Assembly (NCBI GenBank): GCA_021780545.1
Contig: JAJXYP010000057.1
Coordinates: forward strand, 1 to 14,455
Direction of reading: 5' to 3'
Source of the DNA: a bacterium
GTDB lineage: Bacteria; Patescibacteriota; Minisyncoccia; UBA6257; 2-01-FULL-56-20
DNA: 14,455 nt
Both the position numbers and the translations under genes were made by a program. A model generated the notes under the pieces. It was not told the origin of the DNA and made no database searches. It saw nothing but the letters and a program-made list of their open reading frames with translations. Positions 1-7,379 of this stretch are shown piece by piece; position 1 is the stretch's first letter, and each line of letters starts with the position of its first letter.

Positions 1-2
1 AT

Positions 3-293
3 TTCGTCACCTGGGCGCAAAACCCGAACGTGCCCGGCGCTTTCAATGCCGACTACGTCGCAACCGGCAATGCCATCAACGCCCTGCCCGCCGCCACTTC
101 CAAATATGTCGTCGTGAACGCGGGCGGCGTTCTTGCCCGCGGCGTTCCGGTGCCGGCGGAAACCGTCATGTTTATCACCGATTCGTTCACTACGTCATCA
201 CGGGAAACGCGACACATCAAATATCTGCTCCCGAACCAAACCGGCGAAATTCCGCCCGGCACACCAAGCAGCAGCGTTTTCTACGTAAACTAA
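3..293 (+). CDS. 3' end of an unrecognised plus-strand protein gene (partial)
   Basis: An open frame runs from the window edge to a TAA at 291-293, giving 96 residues ending in SSSVFYVN. The frame is open before the internal GTG at position 30, so the gene almost certainly starts outside the window. The visible part is rich in Ala, Val, Thr, Pro and Asn with almost no Lys or Cys. That would suit the C-terminal part of an extracellular or surface protein, but I recognise no family. A strong hairpin terminator begins at the stop codon, which supports this as a real gene end. It is the only convincing plus-strand coding sequence in the window and converges on the long minus-strand run. Confidence 0.6.
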   Translation, partial: FVTWAQNPNVPGAFNADYVATGNAINALPAATSKYVVVNAGGVLARGVPVPAETVMFITDSFTTSSRETRHIKYLLPNQTGEIPPGTPSSSVFYVN

Positions 294-321
294 AAAATCC
301 GGACATAAGTCCGGATTTTTT
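292..321. terminator. Bidirectional intrinsic terminator between convergent genes
   Basis: A perfect 13-bp inverted repeat (292-304 with 309-321) has a 4-nt ATAA loop. The stem contains the GC-rich core TCCGGAC/GTCCGGA and has A6 on one side and T6 on the other. It therefore has the form of an intrinsic terminator on both strands. It ends the partial plus-strand gene (stop 291-293) and the minus-strand run ending with rplU (stop 323-325). Confidence 0.92.
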
Positions 322-322
322 A

Positions 323-658
323 CTATATCTTCAAAATTTCGACTTTCGTATGCGGTTGGCGATGACCCTTCTTCTTCTTGAACCGCGTCTTTGAATGATA
401 TTTGAAGACAATCTTCGTTTTATCCTTGAAGTCCCCCAGAATCTTTGCCTCAACTTTCGCGCCCGCAATGTGCGGCGCGCCCATTTCCACCTTGCCGCCG
501 ATCGCGCGGAGTAAAACCCGATCAAACACGACTCCGCCGTCCTGCGATGGATCAAGCTTTTCAACCGCAAGATGCTCGCCGACAGAAACGCGATATTGCT
601 TGCCTCCCGTCGCTATAACGGCGAAATCGCCGCTCTTTTGTTTTGGTTCCTTAGACAT
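323..658 (-). CDS. rplU: 50S ribosomal protein L21 (bL21)
   Basis: This encodes a 111-residue bL21, a 23S rRNA-binding protein of the large ribosomal subunit. The N-terminal part has the family signature (FAVIATGGKQYRVSVGE, about residues 12-28). The C-terminal part has the strongly basic rRNA-binding stretch KTRFKKKKGHRQPHTKVEI. Length is close to the usual 100-105 residues, with a short charged N-terminal extension. The ATG overlaps the stop of the upstream membrane-protein gene by 8 nt (651-658), and no Shine-Dalgarno is visible. A promoter-like TTGCTT-17-TATAAT lies just upstream. rpmA (L27), usually the next gene, is absent: a terminator follows immediately. Identification is very secure. 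Confidence 0.97.
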   Translation of the reverse strand: MSKEPKQKSGDFAVIATGGKQYRVSVGEHLAVEKLDPSQDGGVVFDRVLLRAIGGKVEMGAPHIAGAKVEAKILGDFKDKTKIVFKYHSKTRFKKKKGHRQPHTKVEILKI

Positions 659-1013
659 TGACGTTCATTATAGCCGCGAATGCGATAAAAAGCAAGACGG
701 CGAAAACGAGCGTTAGGGCGGTTAGGAACCGGCTCCAAATCCGGTTTCGCCCGTCAAGCTCCCTCGCAATCGCGGTGTTCACCGCCACCACCACCATGCC
801 AAAAACGCCGAGAATCGCCAAGTTAGCCGTTCCGCCGACGTGAGTAATCCCCGCCAAATCGTCGAAATGCAGAATCAGCGGATTTGCCGCGGCGGTGCCG
901 GCGAGCACGGCAATGGCCCAAACCATACCGCCCAGCACCAGCGCAAACGCAGCAGCCGTAAAGATAGTGACTGAACGCGAACGCGGAATTTTAGATGATG
1001 GTTCGTACGCCAT
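651..1013 (-). CDS. Uncharacterised three-helix inner-membrane protein
   Basis: This 120-residue protein has a basic, presumably cytoplasmic N-terminus (KIPRSRS, residues 8-14). Three hydrophobic segments follow, at about 16-40, 61-84 and 95-117. Between the first two is a polar loop with the motif LILHFDDLAGITHVGG (about 47-61), and a charged loop ELDGRNRIWSR lies before the third. The HFDD...THVGG loop looks like a conserved family signature, but I cannot name a family or function. Its last codons overlap rplU by 8 nt and it starts 35 nt after galT, so it is probably co-transcribed with both. The start is the first ATG; no Shine-Dalgarno is seen. Confidence 0.75.
   Translation of the reverse strand: MAYEPSSKIPRSRSVTIFTAAAFALVLGGMVWAIAVLAGTAAANPLILHFDDLAGITHVGGTANLAILGVFGMVVVAVNTAIARELDGRNRIWSRFLTALTLVFAVLLFIAFAAIMNVNV
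667..695 (-). promoter_or_regulatory. Candidate sigma70 promoter for rplU, possibly leaderless
   Basis: Reading the minus strand, TTGCTT (690-695) is followed after 17 nt by a perfect TATAAT (667-672). Only 8 nt separate the -10 box from the rplU ATG at 658, so a normal start site would fall at or next to the A of the ATG. The -35 matches consensus at only three of six bases. The promoter lies inside the 3' end of the preceding gene. Activity is inferred from sequence alone. Confidence 0.5.
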
Positions 1014-1048
1014 GATGTTTTATTGGTCGTTTTCGTTTCGCGGCGCCG

Positions 1049-2032
1049 CTATGTTTTGAGCAGCCGCGCCGCCGCTTCCGGCGCGATCGTCGTGATATAA
1101 ACACCGGTGGAAAATTCGAAGCCGGCCTGCGGCGGCGGAATCCGGGACATGATTTCGATATGCCAGTGATGGTGCGGATAGGGCCGGCCGTCAATCGGAG
1201 CGCTATGGATGAAAAAATTCAAGTCGGGATCATTCAACCGTTTCTTGATGCTTCGCAGCACTTCCTGCAGAATCGCCGCCGTGTCCCGCAGAACCTCCGT
1301 CGACGCCGCCTCGAACGCAACTGCGTGCCGCTTGGGCATCACGCTCACCTCGTAGCGCGATTTCGAAGCGTACGGCGCGACGGCGATCGCGCGGGCATTT
1401 TCCGCAATCACCCGTTTCTTTTCCCGCCGCTCGAACGCAATGACCGCACAACGGGCGCACGCGCCGCGCTTCTTGAAATACGCCTCGGCGTTCCGAAGCG
1501 ATCGCGCGATATGCGCCGGAACCGCAGGCATCGCCAGAAACTGATAATGCGGATGCCACACCGACGCCCCGGCAAGCGGTCCCCAGTTAAAAAATCCCGT
1601 CGCATATTCGACGCACCGATCTTCCGCGGCGGCGCGATACCGGTCCTGGATCGCCCGAAACAGGTCAACCGCGTCAGCAAGCGGGAGCGCCGCAAAATTT
1701 TTTTTATGATCACGTCCGATAATAAGCCAATGATCTCCGATGCCGTCTTTCATCGTATAGATGCCTTCCCGGAGCGGCACGGCGCATTCTCCGCCGTGAA
1801 CGAGTGCCGGATATTTATTCGGTACTACCGCGATCTTCCACGATTTCGCGCCGGCCGGGTAAAGCGCAATCGGTCGATTTCCGGACGCCTCAAGATCCTC
1901 GAAGGGACACGTCTCTTTGGGCGACGGTTTTCGGATTCGTTTCGGTTCCGACAAAAAATGCGGACGCTTTTCGCGGCCGGGAGCGATAATCACCCAATCG
2001 CCGGAAACCAGATCTTGGCGGAGCTCAGGCAT
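1049..2032 (-). CDS. galT: Galactose-1-phosphate uridylyltransferase
   Basis: A HIT-superfamily enzyme of 327 residues that transfers UMP between UDP-glucose and galactose-1-phosphate in the Leloir pathway. Visible signatures are MPELRQD..GDWVIIAPGR at the N-terminus, NKYPAL (72-77), and the active-site motif HPHYQ (160-164). The middle His of HPH (H162) is the expected nucleophile. A C-terminal HHHWHIEI stretch (287-294) is typical of the family. The first metal-site motif reads CPFE (C42, E45), where the Escherichia coli enzyme has CPFC, so any metal at this site would have a changed ligand; H109 and H160 could be the others. A second C-x2-C pair is at C192/C195. It overlaps the mrdA stop by 8 nt, which suggests translational coupling. 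Substrate range could be broader than galactose. Confidence 0.9.
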   Translation of the reverse strand: MPELRQDLVSGDWVIIAPGREKRPHFLSEPKRIRKPSPKETCPFEDLEASGNRPIALYPAGAKSWKIAVVPNKYPALVHGGECAVPLREGIYTMKDGIGDHWLIIGRDHKKNFAALPLADAVDLFRAIQDRYRAAAEDRCVEYATGFFNWGPLAGASVWHPHYQFLAMPAVPAHIARSLRNAEAYFKKRGACARCAVIAFERREKKRVIAENARAIAVAPYASKSRYEVSVMPKRHAVAFEAASTEVLRDTAAILQEVLRSIKKRLNDPDLNFFIHSAPIDGRPYPHHHWHIEIMSRIPPPQAGFEFSTGVYITTIAPEAAARLLKT

Positions 2033-3941
2033 GGATTCTGTTCTGATAATACCAGTTTAACACGTTCCCCGCTATCGGAACCGCGTTCAAACTCCCCTGT
2101 TTTGAATTTTCGACGAGGATGAGAAGCGCGATCTGCGGATTATCGCACGGAGCGTAGCCGACGAAAAGCGCGTTCTCCTGCGAGTTGTCATGCACCTGAG
2201 CGCTGCCGGTTTTCGCGGCGATGCAGAACGGCAGACCATGGAGGGTGTACGATGTTCCGAGAGGAGACGACACTCCCGCAAGCATGCCGGCCTGCACATC
2301 GCTGATTTCCGACGCGTATTTCGTAAGATCGATATTGACGTACGGCGTCGAACTGGCGTTCAGATACGGACGATAAATGCTGCCGCCATTCGCGATCGCG
2401 CCGATGTAACTAAGAAGCTGGAGCGGCGTAAGGAGCAAATCTCCCTGTCCGATCGCGACGTTGTACGTGTCGCCGAGCAGCCAGGGCGTTCCCATCTTCG
2501 ACTGCTTCCAGGCCGGCGTCGGCAGAAATCCCGACGCCTCGCCGGGAAGATCAATGCCGGTCGGTTTTCCGAGGCCAAAGGTCTGCCACCATTCGTGGAG
2601 TCGCGAGATGCCGAGGCCCGCGATGCCGTAATCACGCGGATCGTTCAGCATCGGCGTCGAAACGGGCGAGCCGCCGCCCACAAGATAGAAATAAACGTCG
2701 GACGACTGCGCGAGGGCCGATGCGAGATCGACCGTTCCCTGATAACGCCAATCGAGATATTTCGTCGGCTTCGACGGATCGTACGGATTCGGCACCATGA
2801 GATAGCCGGGCGAAAAAACAGTGCGGCCGGGCGTAATCACGCCATCCACAAGTCCGGCGACGCCGTCGAGCGGCTTGATTGTCGAACCGGGATTAAAATT
2901 GCCGCTTACCGTCCGGTTGAAGAGCGGCCGATCGGGCGACGTGAGCCAGTCCGTGATTTCCGCAATGGAACTCGTGGCGCCCGGCGTCGAAAACGCATTG
3001 TTGTCGTAGCTCGGCAAATTGATGAGCGCCAGAATCTGTCCGTTCTGCGGATTGATTGCGAGACCGAGGCCGACCGTGCGACCAAGCGACGCGAGGCCGG
3101 CCGCCATCGCCTGATAAAAATACTGCTGCAGGCCGCCGTCGATCGTGAGATGGATGGCCGTTCCGGCCTGCGGGTCGGAGCGCTGACCCTGCCCCAGTAC
3201 CTGTCCGAACGCGTTCTCGTATTGGACATTCACGCCAGGCGCCCCGCGCAACTCCTTATCGTAATACGCCTCGATGCCGGCTTTACCAGTCAAGTCGTTC
3301 GCTGAAAGCGTCGGGTCCGCTTTCAAATCGGCGGGTGTTGGCCGGCCGGTGTAGCCAATAACAGAAGAAAAAACGGGTCCGTTCGCATACTGCCGGACAA
3401 AGTCGCTCTGCAGCTTGACGGTCGGCAGATTGAGCGCCTGGAGATTCACGAGCTGCGACGGCGACAAATTTTCGGCAAGGACGACGGGCGCCGCATAATC
3501 GCTCATACCGGCGCCCGCCACCAGCGAGGCGAACGCATCGGGCGTTATGCCAAGCACCGATTCGGCCGCAGCTTCCGTCGAACTGCGCATCTGCGGATTG
3601 TTTGAAAACGCCCGCAAGTCGAGCAGTGCCGAAAACGACGGCTGATTCTCCGCCAGCACGTTTCCCTCACGGTCGAAAATTTCGCCGCGCGGCGCCGGCG
3701 TTTCGTTTTCGCTCGCCACGTTGTCCACCGCCCGCGTACCGTAATAGGCGCCGCGGGCTGCGTCGAGGTATACGACATGGCCGGCGATGAGCGCAGCAAT
3801 CGCGAAAATCGCGGCGCCGAGATACCAGAGCGGCCGGTTGCCGATCGGCACTTCGGCAACGCGGATATCCCGGCTCCAATCGTCGCTCAGCGAATCTTCA
3901 AACGCCAGTTCCCGTTCGTGCCGCCGCTTCATGCCATACAT
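2025..3941 (-). CDS. mrdA: Penicillin-binding protein 2, class B transpeptidase of the elongasome
   Basis: A 638-residue bitopic membrane enzyme that cross-links peptidoglycan during side-wall growth, working with MreBCD. A cytoplasmic N-terminus precedes one membrane helix (about 37-58). A class B dimerisation region follows, starting with PRGEIFDREGNVLAEN (84-99), then the transpeptidase domain from about 260. The three catalytic motifs are intact: SxxK as STIK (S353, K356), SxN-type as SSD (413-415), and KTG (577-579). GIDLPGE (462-468) and YNVAIGQG (493-500) are also typical. Start: ATG at 3941 has a weak GGAG 13 nt upstream. A second ATG at 3932 overlaps the mreD stop as ATGA, so a 635-residue product is possible. 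Position directly after mreD supports PBP2 rather than the divisome protein FtsI. Confidence 0.93.
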   Translation of the reverse strand: MYGMKRRHERELAFEDSLSDDWSRDIRVAEVPIGNRPLWYLGAAIFAIAALIAGHVVYLDAARGAYYGTRAVDNVASENETPAPRGEIFDREGNVLAENQPSFSALLDLRAFSNNPQMRSSTEAAAESVLGITPDAFASLVAGAGMSDYAAPVVLAENLSPSQLVNLQALNLPTVKLQSDFVRQYANGPVFSSVIGYTGRPTPADLKADPTLSANDLTGKAGIEAYYDKELRGAPGVNVQYENAFGQVLGQGQRSDPQAGTAIHLTIDGGLQQYFYQAMAAGLASLGRTVGLGLAINPQNGQILALINLPSYDNNAFSTPGATSSIAEITDWLTSPDRPLFNRTVSGNFNPGSTIKPLDGVAGLVDGVITPGRTVFSPGYLMVPNPYDPSKPTKYLDWRYQGTVDLASALAQSSDVYFYLVGGGSPVSTPMLNDPRDYGIAGLGISRLHEWWQTFGLGKPTGIDLPGEASGFLPTPAWKQSKMGTPWLLGDTYNVAIGQGDLLLTPLQLLSYIGAIANGGSIYRPYLNASSTPYVNIDLTKYASEISDVQAGMLAGVSSPLGTSYTLHGLPFCIAAKTGSAQVHDNSQENALFVGYAPCDNPQIALLILVENSKQGSLNAVPIAGNVLNWYYQNRIHA

Positions 3942-4348
3942 AATACCGCAAGCTCTCCGACCATCAAACCAATAACGATATCCGCGAAGATCCGAAGCGA
4001 ATGGCCCGCGGCATACGCCGGAGCCGAAACGGCGTAGAACAGGAGGAAGCCCGCCACAATCCCCGCCGGCGCCGCGAAGAGCGGCTCGGCGGGAATCAGC
4101 CGCCGGACGACATAGGCGGCGAGCGGCAACGCGGCGAACGCGATTATTGACCCACCGATCGCCGGCTCCCAGTTCAGCGCAAAAACCGCCAGGAGGTCGA
4201 ATACCGCCAGCTCCCAGAAATCGAAAACGTAAGCGAACGCGATGAGAACCGCGAGCGCGGCGGCGAAACGCCAGCCCGCCGCCGCGAGCACCGATTCCGA
4301 AAGCAGCGCGAGCAACAACAGCGAAAGTCCGGCGGCGAATCGAAGCAT
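3929..4348 (-). CDS. mreD: MreD-like rod-shape membrane protein
   Basis: A 139-residue, very hydrophobic protein with five or six predicted membrane segments (about 4-24, 28-41, 47-60, 66-82, 91-109, 118-136). It has few charged residues outside short loops such as VVRRLIPAEP (80-89). Sequence conservation in MreD is low, so the call rests on size, topology and exact position between mreC and mrdA, the canonical mreB-mreC-mreD-mrdA order. It is slightly shorter than most MreD proteins (about 160). In that complex MreD links MreC and the PBP2/RodA synthase in the membrane. The gap to mreC is 16 nt and the 3' end overlaps mrdA by 13 nt. No Shine-Dalgarno is visible. Confidence 0.8.
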   Translation of the reverse strand: MLRFAAGLSLLLLALLSESVLAAAGWRFAAALAVLIAFAYVFDFWELAVFDLLAVFALNWEPAIGGSIIAFAALPLAAYVVRRLIPAEPLFAAPAGIVAGFLLFYAVSAPAYAAGHSLRIFADIVIGLMVGELAVLCMA

Positions 4349-4364
4349 GCGACGGTCGGCCGGC

Positions 4365-5039
4365 TTACTTTGCGATCAGCACCGACTCGACCGTGTTGAT
4401 GTCGTACGCGAAATTGAGCGATGCTTCCTGGAACAGGTGATCGGCCGACGTGCTCGTCGCGGCGATAGCGGCAACCGGCAGGCCGTACGGCACGCCGGGG
4501 GCGGCGGTATAAATCACGTCGCCCATCGCCACGGACGCTGTTTTTGCAATCGACGCCGCCTTCGGATCAGGCCCGCCTTCAAGGAGCGCATCGATGCCGT
4601 GCGATCCAACCCGCACCGGCATCTTGAATGATGGATCGAACACCGTCCGCACCACCGCTTCATCGGAAAACACCCGTGCCACCAATCCAATAAATACGCC
4701 CTGGAACGTCACCGCCTTTCCGACGGCGATACCCTGGTTCGCGCCTGATCCAATGAGCAGTTCGTTATGGAAATCAAATGGATACTGCGAATAAACGACG
4801 GCCGGTATGGAGCCGCTGCTATTCTGCGGCAGCTGCGCCGCGATGCTCTCGAGCGACGCAAGTTGCGCCTCAAGCGCCTGGTTTTGCGCCGGCAGAGCCG
4901 GATCGGCGGCCGACATGACATCCTGCGGCTCGAGCGCCGCCCGGAGGCGCCAACCGTATGCCGGTTCAAAAACAATCGCGAACGCGAGGGCGGCGACCGC
5001 CCCGATCAGCACCCAGAGATGCTTGCGGCGGGAGGACAT
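4365..5039 (-). CDS. mreC: Rod-shape-determining protein MreC
   Basis: A 224-residue bitopic periplasmic protein that bridges MreB/MreD and PBP2. One membrane helix lies at about 8-25 after a basic MSSRRKH start. A short, Ala/Gln/Leu-rich coiled-coil candidate follows (about 53-70). The beta-barrel core begins near 80 and contains the family-like stretch LLIGSGANQGIAVGKAV (94-110) and GVFIGLVARVF (114-124). It is shorter than typical MreC (270-370), mainly through a reduced coiled coil. The ATG lies one base after the mreB stop, so the two are almost certainly translated together. Confidence 0.88.
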   Translation of the reverse strand: MSSRRKHLWVLIGAVAALAFAIVFEPAYGWRLRAALEPQDVMSAADPALPAQNQALEAQLASLESIAAQLPQNSSGSIPAVVYSQYPFDFHNELLIGSGANQGIAVGKAVTFQGVFIGLVARVFSDEAVVRTVFDPSFKMPVRVGSHGIDALLEGGPDPKAASIAKTASVAMGDVIYTAAPGVPYGLPVAAIAATSTSADHLFQEASLNFAYDINTVESVLIAK

Positions 5040-5040
5040 T

Positions 5041-6084
5041 TCATAAATTAATCACGAGCGGTTTCAGCGGATTGTCGAGCAGTTCTCGGTGCGCGTCAAA
5101 ATCATCGACCATCTGGCCCAGACCGCGGGCGACGCAAGTCAGCGGATCGTCGGCAACCGTCACCTTCACCCCCGTTTCCTTTTCGAGCAGATGATCGAGG
5201 CCCCGAAGCAGCGCGCCGCCGCCGCAAAGCACAATGCCGTTCTTCAGCACGTCGCCCGTGAGTTCCGGCGGCGTATCCTCGATGACTTCATGCACAGAAT
5301 CGACGATTGCCCGAAGCGATTTCGAAATCGCCGTCCTGACGTGGTTGTTTTTCATGCCGACTTCCCGGGGAAGGCCGCTCGCCATATCGCGGCCCCGGAT
5401 CGGCACCTCAATGCGCTCATCGAGAGGAATGGCCGATCCGACGGCGATCTTCGCATATTCGGCGGTTGGTTCCCCGATTGCCAGCTGGAATTCCTCGTGG
5501 GCGAAACGGATGATATCCTCATTGAAACGGTCGCCAGCAACTTTCAGTGTCCGCGACACGACCGTTCCGCCCATCGAAATGACCGCTATGTCGGCGGTAC
5601 CGCCGCCGATGTCGACGATCAAGCTGGCTTCGGGCTGCGTGATCGGCATGCCGGCGCCGAGCGCGGCCGCCGTCGGCGATTCGACGAGATAAACCTTCGC
5701 GCATCCGGCATTCAAAGCCGCGTCTTCCACTGATTTCCGCTCGACTTCCGTAAGATTGATCGGGATCGCGAGCAGCGCCCGGCGGTACGACGTCATCGCA
5801 TTCGCCTTCGGCCGCATCAGGAAGTGGCGCAACATCTCCTCCGTCATCTCGAAATCGGAAATGACGCCGTTCACGAGCGGCCGCACCACGTTGATGTGCG
5901 GCGGCACGCGACCGAGCATTTTCTTCGCCTCATCCCCGACCGCGAGCACGTGGTTCGTCTTCGTGTTGACGGCGGCAACCGAGGGTTCGTTCACCACGAT
6001 CCCCTTGTTCTTCATATATATGAGCGAATTCGCCGTGCCAAGATCGATGCCGATATCTTTGAAGATATTATCGAAAAGCGCCAT
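5041..6084 (-). CDS. mreB: Cell-shape actin homologue MreB
   Basis: A 347-residue bacterial actin that forms membrane-bound filaments organising side-wall synthesis. The phosphate-1 loop is GIDLGTANS (12-20). The connect-type motif LVESPTAAALGAG (133-145) includes E135, in the position expected for the catalytic glutamate. The phosphate-2 loop is DIGGGTADIAV (158-168) and the adenosine motif is GIVLCGGGALLRG (283-295). Length matches the family (about 340). It starts 11 nt after proS, and a strong promoter-like sequence overlaps that junction. It leads the mreB-mreC-mreD-mrdA unit. rodA, often the next member, is not in this window. Confidence 0.97.
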   Translation of the reverse strand: MALFDNIFKDIGIDLGTANSLIYMKNKGIVVNEPSVAAVNTKTNHVLAVGDEAKKMLGRVPPHINVVRPLVNGVISDFEMTEEMLRHFLMRPKANAMTSYRRALLAIPINLTEVERKSVEDAALNAGCAKVYLVESPTAAALGAGMPITQPEASLIVDIGGGTADIAVISMGGTVVSRTLKVAGDRFNEDIIRFAHEEFQLAIGEPTAEYAKIAVGSAIPLDERIEVPIRGRDMASGLPREVGMKNNHVRTAISKSLRAIVDSVHEVIEDTPPELTGDVLKNGIVLCGGGALLRGLDHLLEKETGVKVTVADDPLTCVARGLGQMVDDFDAHRELLDNPLKPLVINL

Positions 6085-6093
6085 GAATGTAAT

Positions 6094-6123
6094 ATTATAC
6101 TTTGGAATGTTCTTTTATCTCAA
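6094..6123 (-). promoter_or_regulatory. Candidate sigma70 promoter for the mreBCD-mrdA operon
   Basis: On the minus strand TTGAGA (6118-6123, five of six consensus bases) is followed after 18 nt by TATAAT (6094-6099). The TAA stop codon of proS (6095-6097) lies inside the -10 box. Only 9 nt separate the -10 from the mreB ATG at 6084, so the predicted transcript has a leader of about 0-4 nt. Inferred from sequence only. Confidence 0.6.
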
Positions 6124-7360
6124 CGATTAGCTCTTTCAGGGACACCGTTTTTGCCTCCTTCGTGTCCCGGGCTTTCACTTCGACAGCGCCGTCGCCGAGC
6201 TTCGGACTCGCGACGATGCGCCACGGAATTCCAATCAGATCGGCGTCCGCGAATTTCTGGCCGGCGGACGCATCCCTGTCGTCATAGAGTACTTCAATTC
6301 CGGAACGCTGTAAATATTCATACACCGCATCGGCGTGTTTTCGTGCGGCTTCATCGCCCGCGCCGCCGCCAAGCGCCAAAAGATGCGCCCGGAACGGTGC
6401 CGCGGCGGCCGGCCAGCGGATGCCGGCCTCGTCGTTGAACATCTCGACAATCACGCCCATCAGCCGGCTGACGCCGATGCCATAGGAGCCCATAACGACG
6501 AATTTTTGCGAACTGTCGCGGTCGGTGAACTTCAGATTGAACGCTTCGGCATACTTGGTTCCGAGCGGGAAAATATTTCCGACCTCGACCGCCTTCTCCC
6601 GCCGGATGACGCCGCCGCATTTCGTTGGGCAGGAGTCGCCCTCCGCCAGTTTCGACACTTCTTCGTTTTCCGCATACTCGCACGATCCGCAGACGAAAAT
6701 CGTGTCCTCGCCGATGGGCGCTATGACCTGGAATTCATGCGTGTTCCCCGCCGTGAAGTCCCCGCCGGCGGCCAGCGTATAAATCGCATGGAGGCCGCAG
6801 CGTTCGAAAATCCTGCGGTAAGCGTCGCCCACCTTCGCGTAATACGCGCGGAGATCCTCCTCGGTCGCATGGAAACTGTAGAGATCTTTCATCAGGAATT
6901 CGCGGCCGCGAATCAGGCCTGATTTCGCGCGCGGCTCGTGCCGGAACTTCGTCTGGATTTGATACGCCGCGAATGGCAAATCTTGATACGAACTGACGTA
7001 ACGGGCAGCGACCTCGCTCATAATCTCTTCGTGGGTCCAGCTCAGATTGAAATGCGGCTCGCGCTCGCCACCCGCGGTCGCTTTATAGACGACGTCAACA
7101 TCCCAGCGACCGGACGCGGTGAGATATTTTTTGTCGTGGAGCGCGGACATCAAGACTTCCTGACCGCCGACCGCATCCATTTCCTCGCGGATGATAGCCG
7201 ACAGATTGCGGATCACCCGCAAACCGAGCGGCAGGTATGAGTATATTCCCGCCGAATTCTTATAGATAAATCCCCCGCGGACCAGAAGCTCGGCGTTCCG
7301 CGCCGCCTCATCCTTTGGAGGCGTCCGCTCCGTTTTTGAAAATAGCTTCGATTGCCGCAT
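6095..7360 (-). CDS. proS: Proline-tRNA ligase, short form without the editing domain
   Basis: A class II aminoacyl-tRNA synthetase that charges tRNA-Pro. It has 421 residues where bacterial-type ProRS usually has about 570. The catalytic core holds WTHEE (108-112), motif 2 around TKFRHEPRAKSGLIRGREF (137-155) and motif 3 GSYGIGVSRLMG (291-302). The C-terminal anticodon-binding domain spans about 322-421. Between motifs 2 and 3, where the editing insertion (INS) of about 180 residues normally sits, there is only a short segment with four cysteines (C224, C227, C244, C248) that looks like a zinc-binding knuckle. The flanking ACE motifs (CEYAENEE and KAVEVGNIF) are those of bacterial ProRS, so the insertion has been lost cleanly. 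It starts 14 nt after the mnmA stop. Confidence 0.95.
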   Translation of the reverse strand: MRQSKLFSKTERTPPKDEAARNAELLVRGGFIYKNSAGIYSYLPLGLRVIRNLSAIIREEMDAVGGQEVLMSALHDKKYLTASGRWDVDVVYKATAGGEREPHFNLSWTHEEIMSEVAARYVSSYQDLPFAAYQIQTKFRHEPRAKSGLIRGREFLMKDLYSFHATEEDLRAYYAKVGDAYRRIFERCGLHAIYTLAAGGDFTAGNTHEFQVIAPIGEDTIFVCGSCEYAENEEVSKLAEGDSCPTKCGGVIRREKAVEVGNIFPLGTKYAEAFNLKFTDRDSSQKFVVMGSYGIGVSRLMGVIVEMFNDEAGIRWPAAAAPFRAHLLALGGGAGDEAARKHADAVYEYLQRSGIEVLYDDRDASAGQKFADADLIGIPWRIVASPKLGDGAVEVKARDTKEAKTVSLKELIVEIKEHSKV

Positions 7361-7373
7361 ATAAGGGCATTGT

Positions 7374-7379
7374 ATTATA
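7374..7379 (-). promoter_or_regulatory. Possible -10 box for proS overlapping the mnmA stop
   Basis: A perfect TATAAT on the minus strand contains the TAA stop of mnmA (7375-7377) and ends 13 nt before the proS ATG. I found no convincing -35 at 16-18 nt, so this is only a candidate. The arrangement copies that at the proS-mreB junction. Confidence 0.3.

Noticed and set aside
1160..3305. Long plus-strand open frames (for example 1160-2122 and 2190-3305) opposite galT and mrdA
   Set aside because: They lie antisense to clearly recognised genes, are extremely Arg-rich, and arise from GC-rich codon use on the opposite strand.
2025..3941. FtsI (PBP3) of the divisome
   Set aside because: Motifs are common to both, but the mreBCD context and N-terminal region fit PBP2.
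5041..6084. ParM, FtsA or DnaK-type ATPase instead of MreB
   Set aside because: Length, all nucleotide-binding motifs and the following mreC-mreD-mrdA genes fit MreB.
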